Shown: in pieces, positions 9,004 through 17,425 of the stretch
How positions within the stretch are numbered: position 1 is the stretch's first letter
How the letters are laid out: every line of letters begins with the position of its first letter
Origin: [Eubacterium] cellulosolvens LD2006
GTDB taxonomy: Bacteria > Bacillota > Clostridia > Lachnospirales > Lachnospiraceae
Reading direction: 5' to 3'
Length of the DNA: 64,000 nucleotides
NCBI RefSeq assembly: GCF_000621585.1
Contig: NZ_JHXY01000007.1
Location: 62,001-126,000 of the forward strand
Program-made: the position numbers and the translations under genes
The notes under the pieces: model-generated
The model's database searches: none
Seen by the model: the letters and a program-made list of their open reading frames with translations, nothing else
What the model was told of the DNA's origin: nothing

Positions 9004-9180
9004 CAAAGTCCGCAAGCGGACTTCGACTCCCCCATCCCCTCACTCCTGAGGGGAGCGTAGTGGACGAAAGGCGCACGAGCAGAATTGCGTCAGCGATTTA
9101 CCCATCTGCGAGTTGCGCATCCCGCGGAGCGTTTTGTCTCATAGGGAATGCGGAGCAATTTCCTATGAGATAAGAAGAGA
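9004..9180 (+). repeat. Mosaic repeat, copy R3 (type B with shared tail)
   Basis: Starts with a different hairpin AAGTCCGCAAGCGGACTT, a CCCCTCACTCCTGAGGGG hairpin, and GAGCAGAATTGCGTCAGCGA, but ends with the same GCGCATCCCGCGGAGCG and tail palindrome as type A copies. It abuts the terminator of the HPr-like gene. Confidence 0.75.
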
Positions 9181-9206
9181 GCCGCGACTTCCTGTCCGGC
9201 TCCCTT
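9170..9206 (-). terminator. Probable terminator of the HPr-like gene
   Basis: Minus strand AGCCG/CGGCT stem with a mixed pyrimidine tract CTCTTCTT; weaker than the others in the window. Confidence 0.5.
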
Positions 9207-9222
9207 TCTAATCTTCTTATTC

Positions 9223-9459
9223 TTATGCATGTACCGCAAATCTCTCAAGGACTTTTCCGAATTCCTGACTGAATCCGTAGCATCTCACGTGGATCGCATT
9301 TCTCAGATCCATGCTGAGAACTCCGAGCATGGATTTCGCATCGACAATGATCCGGTTGTACCATACATCAATATCGAAATCACATTCACTTGCGGCATTT
9401 ACAAATTCCTTCACCTCTTCCGGGCTCTGCAATTTGATTTCTGCATTCATTTCGTGCAT
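9223..9459 (-). CDS. HPr-like protein lacking the active-site histidine (Crh-like)
   Basis: 78 residues from the ATG at 9459 (AGGGTG upstream). The fold pattern of HPr is clear: FVNAASECDFDIDVWYN followed by KSMLGVLSMDL, which aligns with the Ser46 region of HPr (here Ser43). The GIHARPA loop carrying the phosphorylated His15 is replaced by QSPEEV, so it cannot take phosphate from enzyme I. Bacillus Crh has the same loss of His15 with Ser46 kept and acts only in regulation with CcpA; a similar role is inferred. True HPr is encoded at 48190-48447. It has its own promoter and a structured leader. Confidence 0.75.
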   Translation of the reverse strand: MHEMNAEIKLQSPEEVKEFVNAASECDFDIDVWYNRIIVDAKSMLGVLSMDLRNAIHVRCYGFSQEFGKVLERFAVHA

Positions 9460-9479
9460 AACTATCACCCTTTATTTCC

Positions 9480-9527
9480 AAAAAAACACCATTTGTTTCC
9501 GGTGAATAAAGTCAGCGACTTTCATTC
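9480..9527 (-). promoter_or_regulatory. Structured leader of the HPr-like gene, possible attenuator
   Basis: In transcript order: a GAATGAAAGTC/GACTTTATTC hairpin (9527-9504), then a short CACC/GGTG stem (9504-9487) followed at once by seven T (9486-9480), then the Shine-Dalgarno. The second stem plus T-tract looks like a weak terminator inside the leader. Confidence 0.4.
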
Positions 9528-9539
9528 ATCTTAGCGTGT

Positions 9540-9568
9540 ATTCTAGGAGTCCAAAGGGAAGTTGTCAA
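9540..9568 (-). promoter_or_regulatory. Promoter of the HPr-like gene
   Basis: Minus strand TTGACA (9563-9568), 17-base spacer, TAGAAT (9540-9545). Strong match. The preceding 290 bases up to the mrp stop hold no convincing gene. Confidence 0.75.
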
Positions 9569-9861
9569 CGAACATTTTGACGTTTTTGTCAGCTGGAACC
9601 GTTTGCAATTCGTGCCATTCGCACAATACTGCCAATATCATTGTGATTTTCGCCAAAATATCGCCAGACACATAAAAATCCCTGTGGTATTTTCGGCTTA
9701 TATTTTGCGCAATCAATTTTTCGCGAAGAAACTGAATTGTCGGTTTTCGTTTCCGCATTCCTCTGTAATACGAGCGATTCCTGCAGCAGGCACGTATTTG
9801 GCAGGGTTATTTTTGAAACAATATACTGCCTGTCCGCGTCGTGCAGCCGTCCTTCGAAAGT

Positions 9862-10647
9862 TTATTTCCGGAGAGCTGCCGCCGCGTCGTCGACGTAGTG
9901 GTTGAGAACTTCGGCAAATCTTCCCTCGTCGGCCGCTTTGGCAAATTCGGTGTTCACCGGTACTTTTCCAAGCACCGGAATGTTCAGTTCCTCGGCGATC
10001 TCGTCGATGTGGCTCTCGCCGAATGCCTGAATCTTTTCCCCGCAGTGCGGGCACTCCAGATAGCTGTAGTTCTCGACGATTCCGAGTACCGGGATATTCA
10101 TCATCTCAGCCATCTTGTATGCCTTTCCGACGATCATGCGAACCAGATCCTGCGGAGAGGTGACGATCACGATTCCCTCCACCGGAAGCGACTGGAATAC
10201 CGTCAGCGGCACATCGCCGGTTCCCGGCGGCATATCCACAAAGAGATAGTCGATCTGTCCCCATACCACATCCGTATAGAACTGCTTGACCATATTCGCA
10301 ATGACGGGACCTCTCCAGATAACCGGATCATCCTCGTTCGGAAGCAGCAGGTTCGTGGACATGATCTCCAGTCCATTCTCTGCCACCGGCGGGTAGATGC
10401 CGTTTCCGTCCGAAGCGGCCGGTCCCTTCAGACCGTACATCTTTGGAATCGATGGCCCCGTGATGTCCGCGTCAAGGATGCCGACGGAATATCCCTGCAC
10501 AGCCATCGCGTTCGCCAGAGATGCCGTCACCATCGACTTGCCCACGCCGCCTTTTCCGCTGACAATTCCGATACAGTGACCGATATTGGAAAAAGCATTT
10601 TCTTCTATATGAAAGTCCGGTTTCTCATTCATCTGTTCTTCTGACAT
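9862..10647 (-). CDS. mrp: Mrp/NBP35-family Fe-S cluster carrier ATPase
   Basis: 261 residues from the ATG at 10647, preceded by GAGGAGG. The deviant Walker A GKGGVGKS (31-38) and the FVDMPPGTGDV segment are hallmarks of the ApbC/Nbp35/MinD-like group; ECPHCGE supplies the conserved CxxC that bridges a 4Fe-4S cluster in the dimer. The family holds and passes clusters to apoproteins in the cytosol. It lacks the N-terminal DUF59 domain found in many Mrp proteins. Downstream of a small conserved gene, 99 bases away. Confidence 0.9.
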   Translation of the reverse strand: MSEEQMNEKPDFHIEENAFSNIGHCIGIVSGKGGVGKSMVTASLANAMAVQGYSVGILDADITGPSIPKMYGLKGPAASDGNGIYPPVAENGLEIMSTNLLLPNEDDPVIWRGPVIANMVKQFYTDVVWGQIDYLFVDMPPGTGDVPLTVFQSLPVEGIVIVTSPQDLVRMIVGKAYKMAEMMNIPVLGIVENYSYLECPHCGEKIQAFGESHIDEIAEELNIPVLGKVPVNTEFAKAADEGRFAEVLNHYVDDAAAALRK

Positions 10648-10746
10648 AGTGACCTCCTCATTAACATACACATGCCCATTATTATATCATACCTTTCGAT
10701 CCATCGCCGTGCGGATTTGAGCAAAACATCTGCGCAAAAAATAATT

Positions 10747-11094
10747 TCAATCCACATTTTCTTTCGAATCTGCCTCTGCCGGATCCGTACCTTCCGGCTC
10801 TCCGCCTTCTGTATCAGCCTTCATCATCTTGCGGAAATCCGCTTCGGTCTCGCCCTCCACTTCTTTCTCATCAAGCTCCAATACGATGTAGAACCCCTGC
10901 GGCGTATCGCGGATCACCTTGATAACTCCTGTTCTGGATGTAATCCGCTCATAGGGCGCATAGTTCCTGCTCATCGCCACCGCCGGAACAATCGTGTAGT
11001 AGTACGAAGTCGGCAGCTGGCTCTCCGTGAACGTGACCTCCTGACCAACGCTCACCAGTCCTTCTCTCTCCATCTTAAATTCCGAGTATCGCAT
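10747..11094 (-). CDS. Conserved hypothetical protein
   Basis: 115 residues from the ATG at 11094 (AAAGGAG, nine-base spacing). Small beta-rich N-terminal part (GLVSVGQEVTF, VIKVIRDTPQGFYIVLELDE) and an acidic, probably disordered C-terminus rich in Glu/Asp. No catalytic motif, signal peptide or membrane segment. It may be co-transcribed with mrp. Function unknown. Confidence 0.6.
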   Translation of the reverse strand: MRYSEFKMEREGLVSVGQEVTFTESQLPTSYYYTIVPAVAMSRNYAPYERITSRTGVIKVIRDTPQGFYIVLELDEKEVEGETEADFRKMMKADTEGGEPEGTDPAEADSKENVD

Positions 11095-11145
11095 AATCAC
11101 ATTCTCCTTTCCTTCGGCTTGCATTCATTGAAATCCTCCGCTTAA

Positions 11146-11314
11146 AGTTCGCAAGCGGACTTTAACTCACCCCGTTCCCTCAATCACGAGGTGCGCATCC
11201 CGCGGAGCGTTTTGTGTCACGGGAATTCCGGAGGAATTTTCTATAACAGAACAGAATCGCGTCAGCGCTCTGCCCGTCTGCGTGCCCGCCATCCCGGAGG
11301 AACATTTACTCGTC
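11146..11314 (+). repeat. Mosaic repeat, copy R4 (B-A-B chimera)
   Basis: Begins as type B (GTTCGCAAGCGGAC), continues with the shared GCGCATCCCGCGGAGCG and a tail palindrome GGGAATTCCGGAGGAATTTTC, then runs into a second partial B segment (CAGAATCGCGTCAGCGC). The far end abuts the terminator at 11315. Confidence 0.7.
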
Positions 11315-11387
11315 CAAAAGGGCTGTCGTAGAGACGCCTTCCACAAGGGGAATCCCCGTGAAGATCGCTTCTGCAACAGCCCTGTTC
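11315..11387 (-). terminator. Terminator of the AICAR transformylase gene
   Basis: Minus strand ACAGGGCTGTTG...CTACGACAGCCCT long stem with an inner GGGGATTCCCC-like hairpin, followed by TTTT at the repeat boundary. Confidence 0.65.
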
Positions 11388-11462
11388 TTTCTATCTTATC
11401 TCATATAACATTTGCCGCTTACTCACATCAGGCGCAAACACGGACAATGATCGCTCAGACCA

Positions 11463-12641
11463 TCAATGGTGGAACAGACGGATGCCTGTGAACGCCATGG
11501 TCATTCCGTATTTATTGCAGCACTCGATGACTGCGTCGTCTCTGAGAGATCCACCCGGCTCTGCGATGTACTGAACACCGGATTTGTGTGCTCTTTCAAT
11601 GTTGTCGGAGAACGGGAAGAACGCGTCGGATCCGAGGGTGACGCCTGTCATCTGATCGAGCCATGCGCGCTTTTCCTCCTCGGTGAATACCGGAGGTTTC
11701 TCTGTGAAGACTCTCTCCCACTCGCCGTCACGAAGAACGTCCATGTACTCATCACCGATGTAGACATCGATGGCGTTGTCACGGTCCGCTCTGCGGATAC
11801 CCTCTTTGAACGGAAGGTTCAGCACCTGCGGGCTCTGACGTTTCCACCAGTTATCTGCTTTCTGTCCGGCAAGGCGCACACAGTGCACGCGGGACTGCTG
11901 TCCGGCTCCGACACCGATGGCCTGTCCGTCTTTTACGAAGCACACAGAGTTGGACTGTGTATATTTCAGTGTGATCAGGGAGATCTTCAGATCGCGGAGC
12001 GCTTCCTCCGGAAGGTCCTTGTTCTCTGTCACGATGTTGGAGAGAAGCTCATCGTCGATCTTCAGCTCCTGACGGCCCTGCTCAAAGGTGATGCCGAAAA
12101 TCTGTCTCTTCTCAAGCGGTTCCGGAACGTACTCCGGGTCGATCTCGATCACAACGTAGTTTCCCTTTTTCTTCTCACCGAGGATTGCGAGAGCCTCCTC
12201 TGTGAATCCCGGCGCGATCACGCCGTCGGATACCTCTCTCTTGATGACAGAAGCGGTGCTTGCATCGCAGACATCCGAGAGGGAAATGAAATCACCGAAG
12301 GAAGACATACGGTCTGCGCCCCTTGCGCGCACATACGCGCAGGCAAGCGGAGAGAGCTCCGGCATATCATCGACAAAGTAGATCTTCTTCAGTGTATCTG
12401 TCAGCGGAAGGCCTACGGCTGCGCCTGCCGGAGAAACATGTTTGAAGGAAGCTGCCGCCGGAAGGCCGGTTGCTTTCTTAAGATCACGAACGAGCTGGTA
12501 GCCGTTGAAAGCGTCCATAAAGTTGATGTAGCCCGGGTTTCCGGAGAGCACCTTGATCGGCATCTCGGAGCCGTCTGCCATGTAGATTCTGGACGGCTTC
12601 TGGTTCGGGTTACATCCGTATTTTAACTGCAATTCATTCAT
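11463..12641 (-). CDS. AICAR transformylase (stand-alone)
   Basis: Transfers a formyl group from 10-formyl-THF to AICAR, the ninth step of IMP synthesis. 392 residues starting at the ATG at 12641, nine bases after GGAGG; the ATG at 12650 has no room for a site. It matches only the C-terminal transformylase part of bifunctional PurH, including FKHVSPAGAA with the catalytic Lys-His pair and YTQSNSVCFVKDGQ. The cyclohydrolase (MGS-like) N-domain of PurH is absent. It lies 34 bases after a PurO-like cyclohydrolase gene, so the two finish IMP synthesis together. A purH symbol would overstate its activity. Confidence 0.88.
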   Translation of the reverse strand: MNELQLKYGCNPNQKPSRIYMADGSEMPIKVLSGNPGYINFMDAFNGYQLVRDLKKATGLPAAASFKHVSPAGAAVGLPLTDTLKKIYFVDDMPELSPLACAYVRARGADRMSSFGDFISLSDVCDASTASVIKREVSDGVIAPGFTEEALAILGEKKKGNYVVIEIDPEYVPEPLEKRQIFGITFEQGRQELKIDDELLSNIVTENKDLPEEALRDLKISLITLKYTQSNSVCFVKDGQAIGVGAGQQSRVHCVRLAGQKADNWWKRQSPQVLNLPFKEGIRRADRDNAIDVYIGDEYMDVLRDGEWERVFTEKPPVFTEEEKRAWLDQMTGVTLGSDAFFPFSDNIERAHKSGVQYIAEPGGSLRDDAVIECCNKYGMTMAFTGIRLFHH

Positions 12642-12675
12642 TGATATCATCCTCCTGCATTACACACATTCCATA

Positions 12676-13392
12676 TTAGTAGTTCTTATTTACGATCTGT
12701 GTCTCGTAGTCGCCTGTCTCGATGTCGATGTATCTCACGAACAGAGAAACCTTATTCTCCGGATTCAGAGAAGTCCAGAGCATATCTGTCCAGGAATCAA
12801 TGTCATCCGGGATCTCAACGAGTTTCGGCTCTCCCTCAAAACTCGGCAGAGGATTTCCGTCTGTCACATAGGTGGAAATAAAATGTCCCTCTCCGGCTGT
12901 CGCAGGACGGTAATCGAAGGTATAACGATTGCACTGGGAAGGATCGTTGTTGTTACTCTTGAGAATGGACATGGTGTAGCTGAACTGTCCGTTCTCGATC
13001 TCCAGAAGACCGGAAATCCGGGGTGTGTAGTTCGGACCGTCCGGCTCAAATTCACGGGAGCGCAGACTCTGCTCAAACGTAAGACCTTTCTTCATTCCCT
13101 CGTAGATCGTATCTGTCTGATCTCCGTTTGAAACGATGGTATGTCCCTCATCCAGTACACGAACCGGTGCGTAAATGATCAGACTCGGATCCTCGAGCTT
13201 CGCCGGGTCAAAAGCCTCTGTGCGGATACCGTCTTCTTCCTCCACGAATACCCTGTTTCGGCTGTTTTCACTTCTGCCCATAATAAAATAAGCCGTCACT
13301 GCATAGCGTCCGTTCTTTGAACGTCCGATTACAATGCCACGGCCCGGGTAAATGTTGTTGCTCAGCTCTTCTGCAAGATCAATTTTCTGCAT
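12676..13392 (-). CDS. PurO-like IMP cyclohydrolase
   Basis: 238 residues from the ATG at 13392. Sequence GRGIVIGRSKNGRYAVTAYF near the N-terminus and SNNNDPSQCNRYTFDYRP further on are typical of the archaeal-type IMP cyclohydrolase family (PF07826), which closes FAICAR to IMP and is unrelated to PurH. First gene of a two-gene unit with the AICAR transformylase. The pairing of separate enzymes supports the assignment. An upstream in-frame extension to 13479 falls in repeat R5 and is rejected. Confidence 0.85.
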   Translation of the reverse strand: MQKIDLAEELSNNIYPGRGIVIGRSKNGRYAVTAYFIMGRSENSRNRVFVEEEDGIRTEAFDPAKLEDPSLIIYAPVRVLDEGHTIVSNGDQTDTIYEGMKKGLTFEQSLRSREFEPDGPNYTPRISGLLEIENGQFSYTMSILKSNNNDPSQCNRYTFDYRPATAGEGHFISTYVTDGNPLPSFEGEPKLVEIPDDIDSWTDMLWTSLNPENKVSLFVRYIDIETGDYETQIVNKNY

Positions 13393-13432
13393 CCTGTTTC
13401 CCTCTCTTAATTCTCTGTTTTCACTAACCGTT

Positions 13433-13510
13433 AAAAAAGAATGTCGCTCGCGGCATTTCCGCGGAGCGATTTTTCTCATAAGGAATGCAAAGCAGTTTCC
13501 TATGAGAAAA
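13433..13510 (+). repeat. Mosaic repeat, copy R5 (type A, internally deleted)
   Basis: GAATGTCGCTCGCGGCATT hairpin joins directly to CCGCGGAGCG and the tail palindrome CATAAGGAATGC...GCAGTTTCCTATGA; the middle module is missing. It abuts the pepP-like terminator. Confidence 0.75.
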
Positions 13511-13543
13511 AACGGACCCGAAGACGAGATCTTCGGGCCCGTT
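13507..13543 (-). terminator. Terminator of the aminopeptidase P gene
   Basis: Minus strand AACGGGCCCGAAGA/TCTTCGGGTCCGTT stem, nearly perfect over 14 bases, then TTTTTT. Some 158 bases remain between it and the gene stop at 13702; no other feature is seen there. Confidence 0.85.
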
Positions 13544-13701
13544 CCAATATCATCTTACGGATGACATATACAAAAGTCAAGACAGGAAATCCGCAGGAAT
13601 TACCTGTCGGAGAAAAAAATCGAATCCGGATAAACCTTTCCAGGGTGTACGTTTTCGGTCAGGAACGGATTCGACCGCGTTATTTCGAACAGCTGTATTC
13701 T

Positions 13702-14772
13702 CTATGCCAGTTCAATCAGTTCTCTCGGAAGTCCGGAGAGAATCCGCACGCCGTCTTTTTCAACAGCGACGAGATCCTTAATTCGTACTCCTCCGAAGCC
13801 CGGGATATAGATTCCCGGCTCGACGGTGATAACCATTCCCTCCTCGATCACCGTGCTGTCTGACGGACAGAGCATCGGCGACTCGTGATAGTAGAGCCCC
13901 ACGCCATGGCCGAGCATGTGGCCGAAGTTCTTGCCGTAACCGGCCTCTTCAATCACTGTTCTTCCGAGGGCGTCGCAGTCGTGCGCGGTCATGCCCGGGC
14001 GAATGCCGTCCAGAGCTCTCTGCTGCGCGTCATAGACAATCTGATAGAGTTCCTTCTGTCTCGGACTCGCCTCGCCGATTGCAACCGTTCTGGATATATC
14101 CGAACAGTATCCCTCATAGATACAGCCGAAGTCCATGATGACGAAATCGCCGTTTTCAAACGGCTTGTCCGTCGGAATCGCGTGCGGCATGGATCCGTTT
14201 GCTCCGGAAGCCATGATCGTATCGAAGGAAAGACTTCCCGCCCCGCGGATTTTTAACTCGAAATCCATTCGTGCGGCCGCTTCTCGCTCCGTCATCCCCG
14301 GTTGAATCTGATCAAGAAGAGCACGGAAGGCCTCGTCGCCGATTTTTGTCGCATGGCTGATGAGTTCCAATTCCTTCTCTGTCTTGATCCGGCGGAGTCC
14401 GTCGATCTGCTCCTCCAGCGGAAGCCACTGCTGAATCTCCGGCAGGGCGTTCTGCAATCTGCTGAACTCGTAGCAGTGCATGAATTTATCTTCATATCCG
14501 ACAATCTCCGCCCCGTCTTCGGCGAGAAGATTGCGGAGAATTTTCGTTCTCTTGTGCGCGTGATCTTCTTCAATGACCTCGAAACGGCTTTCTTTCTTTG
14601 CCGCCTCCGTGAAACGCGAATCCGTAATCAGCGCACTGTGTTTCGCGGAGATATAAACCATTCCCTGCCCCCCGCGGAAACCGGACAGATACCACATATT
14701 ATGCGGATCCGTGATGAATAAAGCCTGAGCGCCTGTCCTTGCGAACATCTGCCGAATCGAATCTGTGATCAT
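13702..14772 (-). CDS. Aminopeptidase P family protein (M24) with an altered metal site
   Basis: 356 residues; ATG at 14772 chosen over 14811 because AAAGGAG lies upstream. N-terminal creatinase-like domain (1-125), then pita-bread domain. Of the five dimetal ligands, Asp214 (VIMDFG), Asp225 (CSDISRT), His289 (LGHGVGL) and Glu318 (VEPGIY) are present, but the last, normally Glu in RIED, is Lys332 in GGVRIKDLV, confirmed at the codon level (AAG). The family removes N-terminal residues before proline. Loss of the ligand may reduce or change activity. 56 bases after hflX. Confidence 0.8.
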   Translation of the reverse strand: MITDSIRQMFARTGAQALFITDPHNMWYLSGFRGGQGMVYISAKHSALITDSRFTEAAKKESRFEVIEEDHAHKRTKILRNLLAEDGAEIVGYEDKFMHCYEFSRLQNALPEIQQWLPLEEQIDGLRRIKTEKELELISHATKIGDEAFRALLDQIQPGMTEREAAARMDFELKIRGAGSLSFDTIMASGANGSMPHAIPTDKPFENGDFVIMDFGCIYEGYCSDISRTVAIGEASPRQKELYQIVYDAQQRALDGIRPGMTAHDCDALGRTVIEEAGYGKNFGHMLGHGVGLYYHESPMLCPSDSTVIEEGMVITVEPGIYIPGFGGVRIKDLVAVEKDGVRILSGLPRELIELA

Positions 14773-14828
14773 TTCCCTGTTTGCTCCTTTCAAATCCAGT
14801 ACATCGTCCAAGAAATAGAAACAGTGTG

Positions 14829-16064
14829 CTAGATCTTTCCGTAGATATCCTGAGGTACATAGGCTTTTACCGCGATTCCGTCCTCGCGGTACTCCTCTTC
14901 CAGCAGCGTTCCGTTCTGACGGATCAGCGCCACCTTTCCGGCCTCTGTGTATGGAAAAACTCTCTCTACAAGAATCTGTTCCTCCAGAATGATCTTCTCA
15001 AGAACCTTTCGAAGATCCTCCAGTCCGGTTCCCTCCTTCGCGGAAACCGGAAGGACATAGTCAGCCCTGTGGTCGTGCAGACGCACGCTTCCGTCTGTCT
15101 TGTCCTGCTTGTTGAACAGTGTCACGATCTTTTTGTCGTCAGCTCCCAGCTCATGAAGTGTCGCGTAGACAACTTCCATCTGCTGTTCCACCCTCGGATT
15201 CGAGGCATCTGCCACATGGATGATATAGTCCGCGTAAGCAGCCTCCTCCAGTGTGCTTCGGAAGGCGTCAATGAGAGCGTGGGGCAGTTTATCGATAAAG
15301 CCGACCGTATCCGTCATAAGAATCTGACTTCCTCCCGGAAGATCAAGAATCCTCGTCGTCGGATCCAGCGTCGCGAACAGCGCATCCTCCTCGAGGACAC
15401 CGGCGTCCGTCATCGTATTCAGCAAGGTGGATTTTCCCGCGTTTGTGTAGCCGACAATCGCAACGGAGCGGATGTTTCCTTTCTTTCTCGCGGCCCGGAG
15501 GACTTCCCTGTGTTTCCGGACTTCTTTCAGCTCCCGCCCGAGCGCCCCGATCCGGTCTGCGATCAGACGGCGGTCGATCTCGAGCTTCTTCTCGCCCGGT
15601 CCTCTCGTGCCGATTCCTCCGCCCAGCCTGGACAGATAATTTCGCATACCGACCAGATGCGCCTGCCGGTATTTCAGCTGCGCAAGTTCGACCTGGATCT
15701 TTCCTTCACTGGTCTGCGCGCGCCCCGCAAAGATGTCGAGAATCAGAAGCGTCCGGTCGGCAACCCTGCAGTCCAGAGCGTTCTCCAGATTGTTCATCTG
15801 TGCCGGGCTCAGCTCGTCATCGCAGATCACGCCGTCGGCGTCCAGCATGATAACCATCTCGCGGATCTCTTCGATTTTTCCGCTTCCCATATAGGTGCCG
15901 GGATCCGGATAATCCCTGTTCTGAATGGCCGTGCCGACCACACAGGCACCGGCCGTCTCCGCCAGAGCCGCAAGCTCCCGAAGGGAAGCTCTGGTATCAC
16001 TCTCGTCACCGCAGCAGACCGCCGCCAGAATCATGCGCTCTACTCTCTGTTCATTTTCGTACAT
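14829..16064 (-). CDS. hflX: Ribosome-associated GTPase HflX
   Basis: 411 residues. N-terminal domain to about 145, the glycine-rich GGGIGTRGPGE (148-158), then a long helical region and the G domain with P-loop GYTNAGKS (205-212), DTVGF (G3) and NKQD (G4). HflX splits stalled or stressed ribosomes using GTP in known systems. The start is weakly supported by its Shine-Dalgarno; Met11 is an alternative. It follows a TPR lipoprotein gene by 18 bases and precedes aminopeptidase P. Confidence 0.93.
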   Translation of the reverse strand: MYENEQRVERMILAAVCCGDESDTRASLRELAALAETAGACVVGTAIQNRDYPDPGTYMGSGKIEEIREMVIMLDADGVICDDELSPAQMNNLENALDCRVADRTLLILDIFAGRAQTSEGKIQVELAQLKYRQAHLVGMRNYLSRLGGGIGTRGPGEKKLEIDRRLIADRIGALGRELKEVRKHREVLRAARKKGNIRSVAIVGYTNAGKSTLLNTMTDAGVLEEDALFATLDPTTRILDLPGGSQILMTDTVGFIDKLPHALIDAFRSTLEEAAYADYIIHVADASNPRVEQQMEVVYATLHELGADDKKIVTLFNKQDKTDGSVRLHDHRADYVLPVSAKEGTGLEDLRKVLEKIILEEQILVERVFPYTEAGKVALIRQNGTLLEEEYREDGIAVKAYVPQDIYGKI

Positions 16065-16082
16065 TCCTGTTTCTTACCCGCC

Positions 16083-17399
16083 TTACCAATCTGAGGAATC
16101 ATACCCGTTGCTGTATTCTTCCTGTGTATCACCATTATAATACGTGCCGTCCACAGATCCATCCGTGTCGTCGGCAATGCCGTCTCCGTCGTTATCCGTG
16201 AAGTCCTGCCCGTCATTGAAGCTTCCCGCATCCTCCGGGCTGTATGTGCCATCCTCCGCGGCAGAATCCGATCCGTCGGCGCTCCGGCCGCTGCCGATCA
16301 CCGCTTTCGCGGTTCCCTGCGTCTCCTTCACGCGGCTCTCAAGGAATTTGTTTTCACGGATGGCAGACTCGTTGGTCGGATACGACGCGAGGAAACGCTG
16401 CATCTTCTCCGCAGCCGTGATGAAATCATACTGATGCTCATAAATGACGATTTCATTGAAAAGAAGTTCTTCGCGGGAGTCCTTTTCCGAAAGCCCCTTT
16501 GTCACATACTTCAGAGCGGCCGCATAGTCGCCCTCCTCCATGGCGCACAGCGCGAGACCGTTGTACCCGGCTCCGGGAGCCGTCTGGTCCGTGATACACT
16601 GCTGGTAGAGTTTCTTCGCCTTATCCTTCTTGCCGGCGTCCATGTATACTTTTCCGAGAAGCTGAACGGCACCGCTGCTTCCGGAGTTTACGGCCTTCTT
16701 CAGATACTCCTCCGCCTTGTCGTACTCCTTGAGCTCATAGCTGATTCGTCCGAGCTGGAAATTGTCCTCTCCGGTCGACGGTTTGATCCTCTGCGCCTCC
16801 TGGAGAAAAACAGCTCCGTCCGCCTGCCGGTTGCTTTTGACATAGATCTCATAGATCTCAAGATAAAACTCATAGGAAGGATTCCGGCTCACCGCCTTCT
16901 GAAAATCCTGTCCGGCCTGCCCGAATTTGTTCTGGATCGCGTAGATTTTTCCGCGAAGCAGATACGCCTGCCCCGGATTCTTTCCCTCGAGAAGCTGATT
17001 GTAAATGGTCGCAGCATCGTCGTACTTCTCCAGCTCCAGATAGGCTTGCGCCTGGTAATAGAGCACATCCTCCAGAAACGCCTTGTTCTGCTTCTGATAT
17101 TTCACCGCGCCAAGCGAACGCGAGAAAGCCTCCGACGCCTCCTCGTACTTCCCAAGATACATATCGGCGATTCCGATGCCTCTGTAACCCTCAGCTTCTC
17201 TTCCGTCATCCACAGAGTTCTGAAATTTCCCGAGCGCACCGGCGTAATCCCTGTTTTGGAGCGCACGAATCCCCTGATGATACGCATCCGTCTCACCCTC
17301 TCCGCAGCCGGAAAAAATAAGCGCTCCGGCCAGAAGACAGGCCGGAATCAGTCTCCGCGCGTTTGTTCTTGATTTTGACCAGATTGTATTTTCTCTCAT
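16083..17399 (-). CDS. TPR-repeat lipoprotein
   Basis: 438 residues with a signal peptide ending in lipobox FSGC (Cys about 32), so anchored to the outer face of the membrane. From about residue 40 to 350 there are at least eight TPR-like helical pairs (ALQNRDYAGALGKFQ, AYLELEKYDDAATIYNQ, ISYELKEYDKAEEYLKKA). The C-terminal 80 residues are acidic and low complexity, rich in Asp, Gly and Ser. TPR arrays bind proteins; no partner is evident. Second gene after glmM, 26 bases away. Confidence 0.75.
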   Translation of the reverse strand: MRENTIWSKSRTNARRLIPACLLAGALIFSGCGEGETDAYHQGIRALQNRDYAGALGKFQNSVDDGREAEGYRGIGIADMYLGKYEEASEAFSRSLGAVKYQKQNKAFLEDVLYYQAQAYLELEKYDDAATIYNQLLEGKNPGQAYLLRGKIYAIQNKFGQAGQDFQKAVSRNPSYEFYLEIYEIYVKSNRQADGAVFLQEAQRIKPSTGEDNFQLGRISYELKEYDKAEEYLKKAVNSGSSGAVQLLGKVYMDAGKKDKAKKLYQQCITDQTAPGAGYNGLALCAMEEGDYAAALKYVTKGLSEKDSREELLFNEIVIYEHQYDFITAAEKMQRFLASYPTNESAIRENKFLESRVKETQGTAKAVIGSGRSADGSDSAAEDGTYSPEDAGSFNDGQDFTDNDGDGIADDTDGSVDGTYYNGDTQEEYSNGYDSSDW

Positions 17400-17425
17400 C
17401 TCTCCATCTCACAGGTGACCGCCGC

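Noticed and set aside
8815-9015. N-terminal extension of the helicase gene
   Set aside because: It is translated repeat R2 sequence; a good RBS precedes the internal ATG at 8814.
8878-9180. CRISPR-like array
   Set aside because: Repeats are palindromic, of unequal length and not separated by regular unique spacers; no cas gene is present.
9543-9758. Possible 71-residue minus-strand gene after mrp
   Set aside because: GAGGA touches the ATG with no spacing, and the strong promoter of the HPr-like gene lies in its 3' end. Kept only as a weak possibility.
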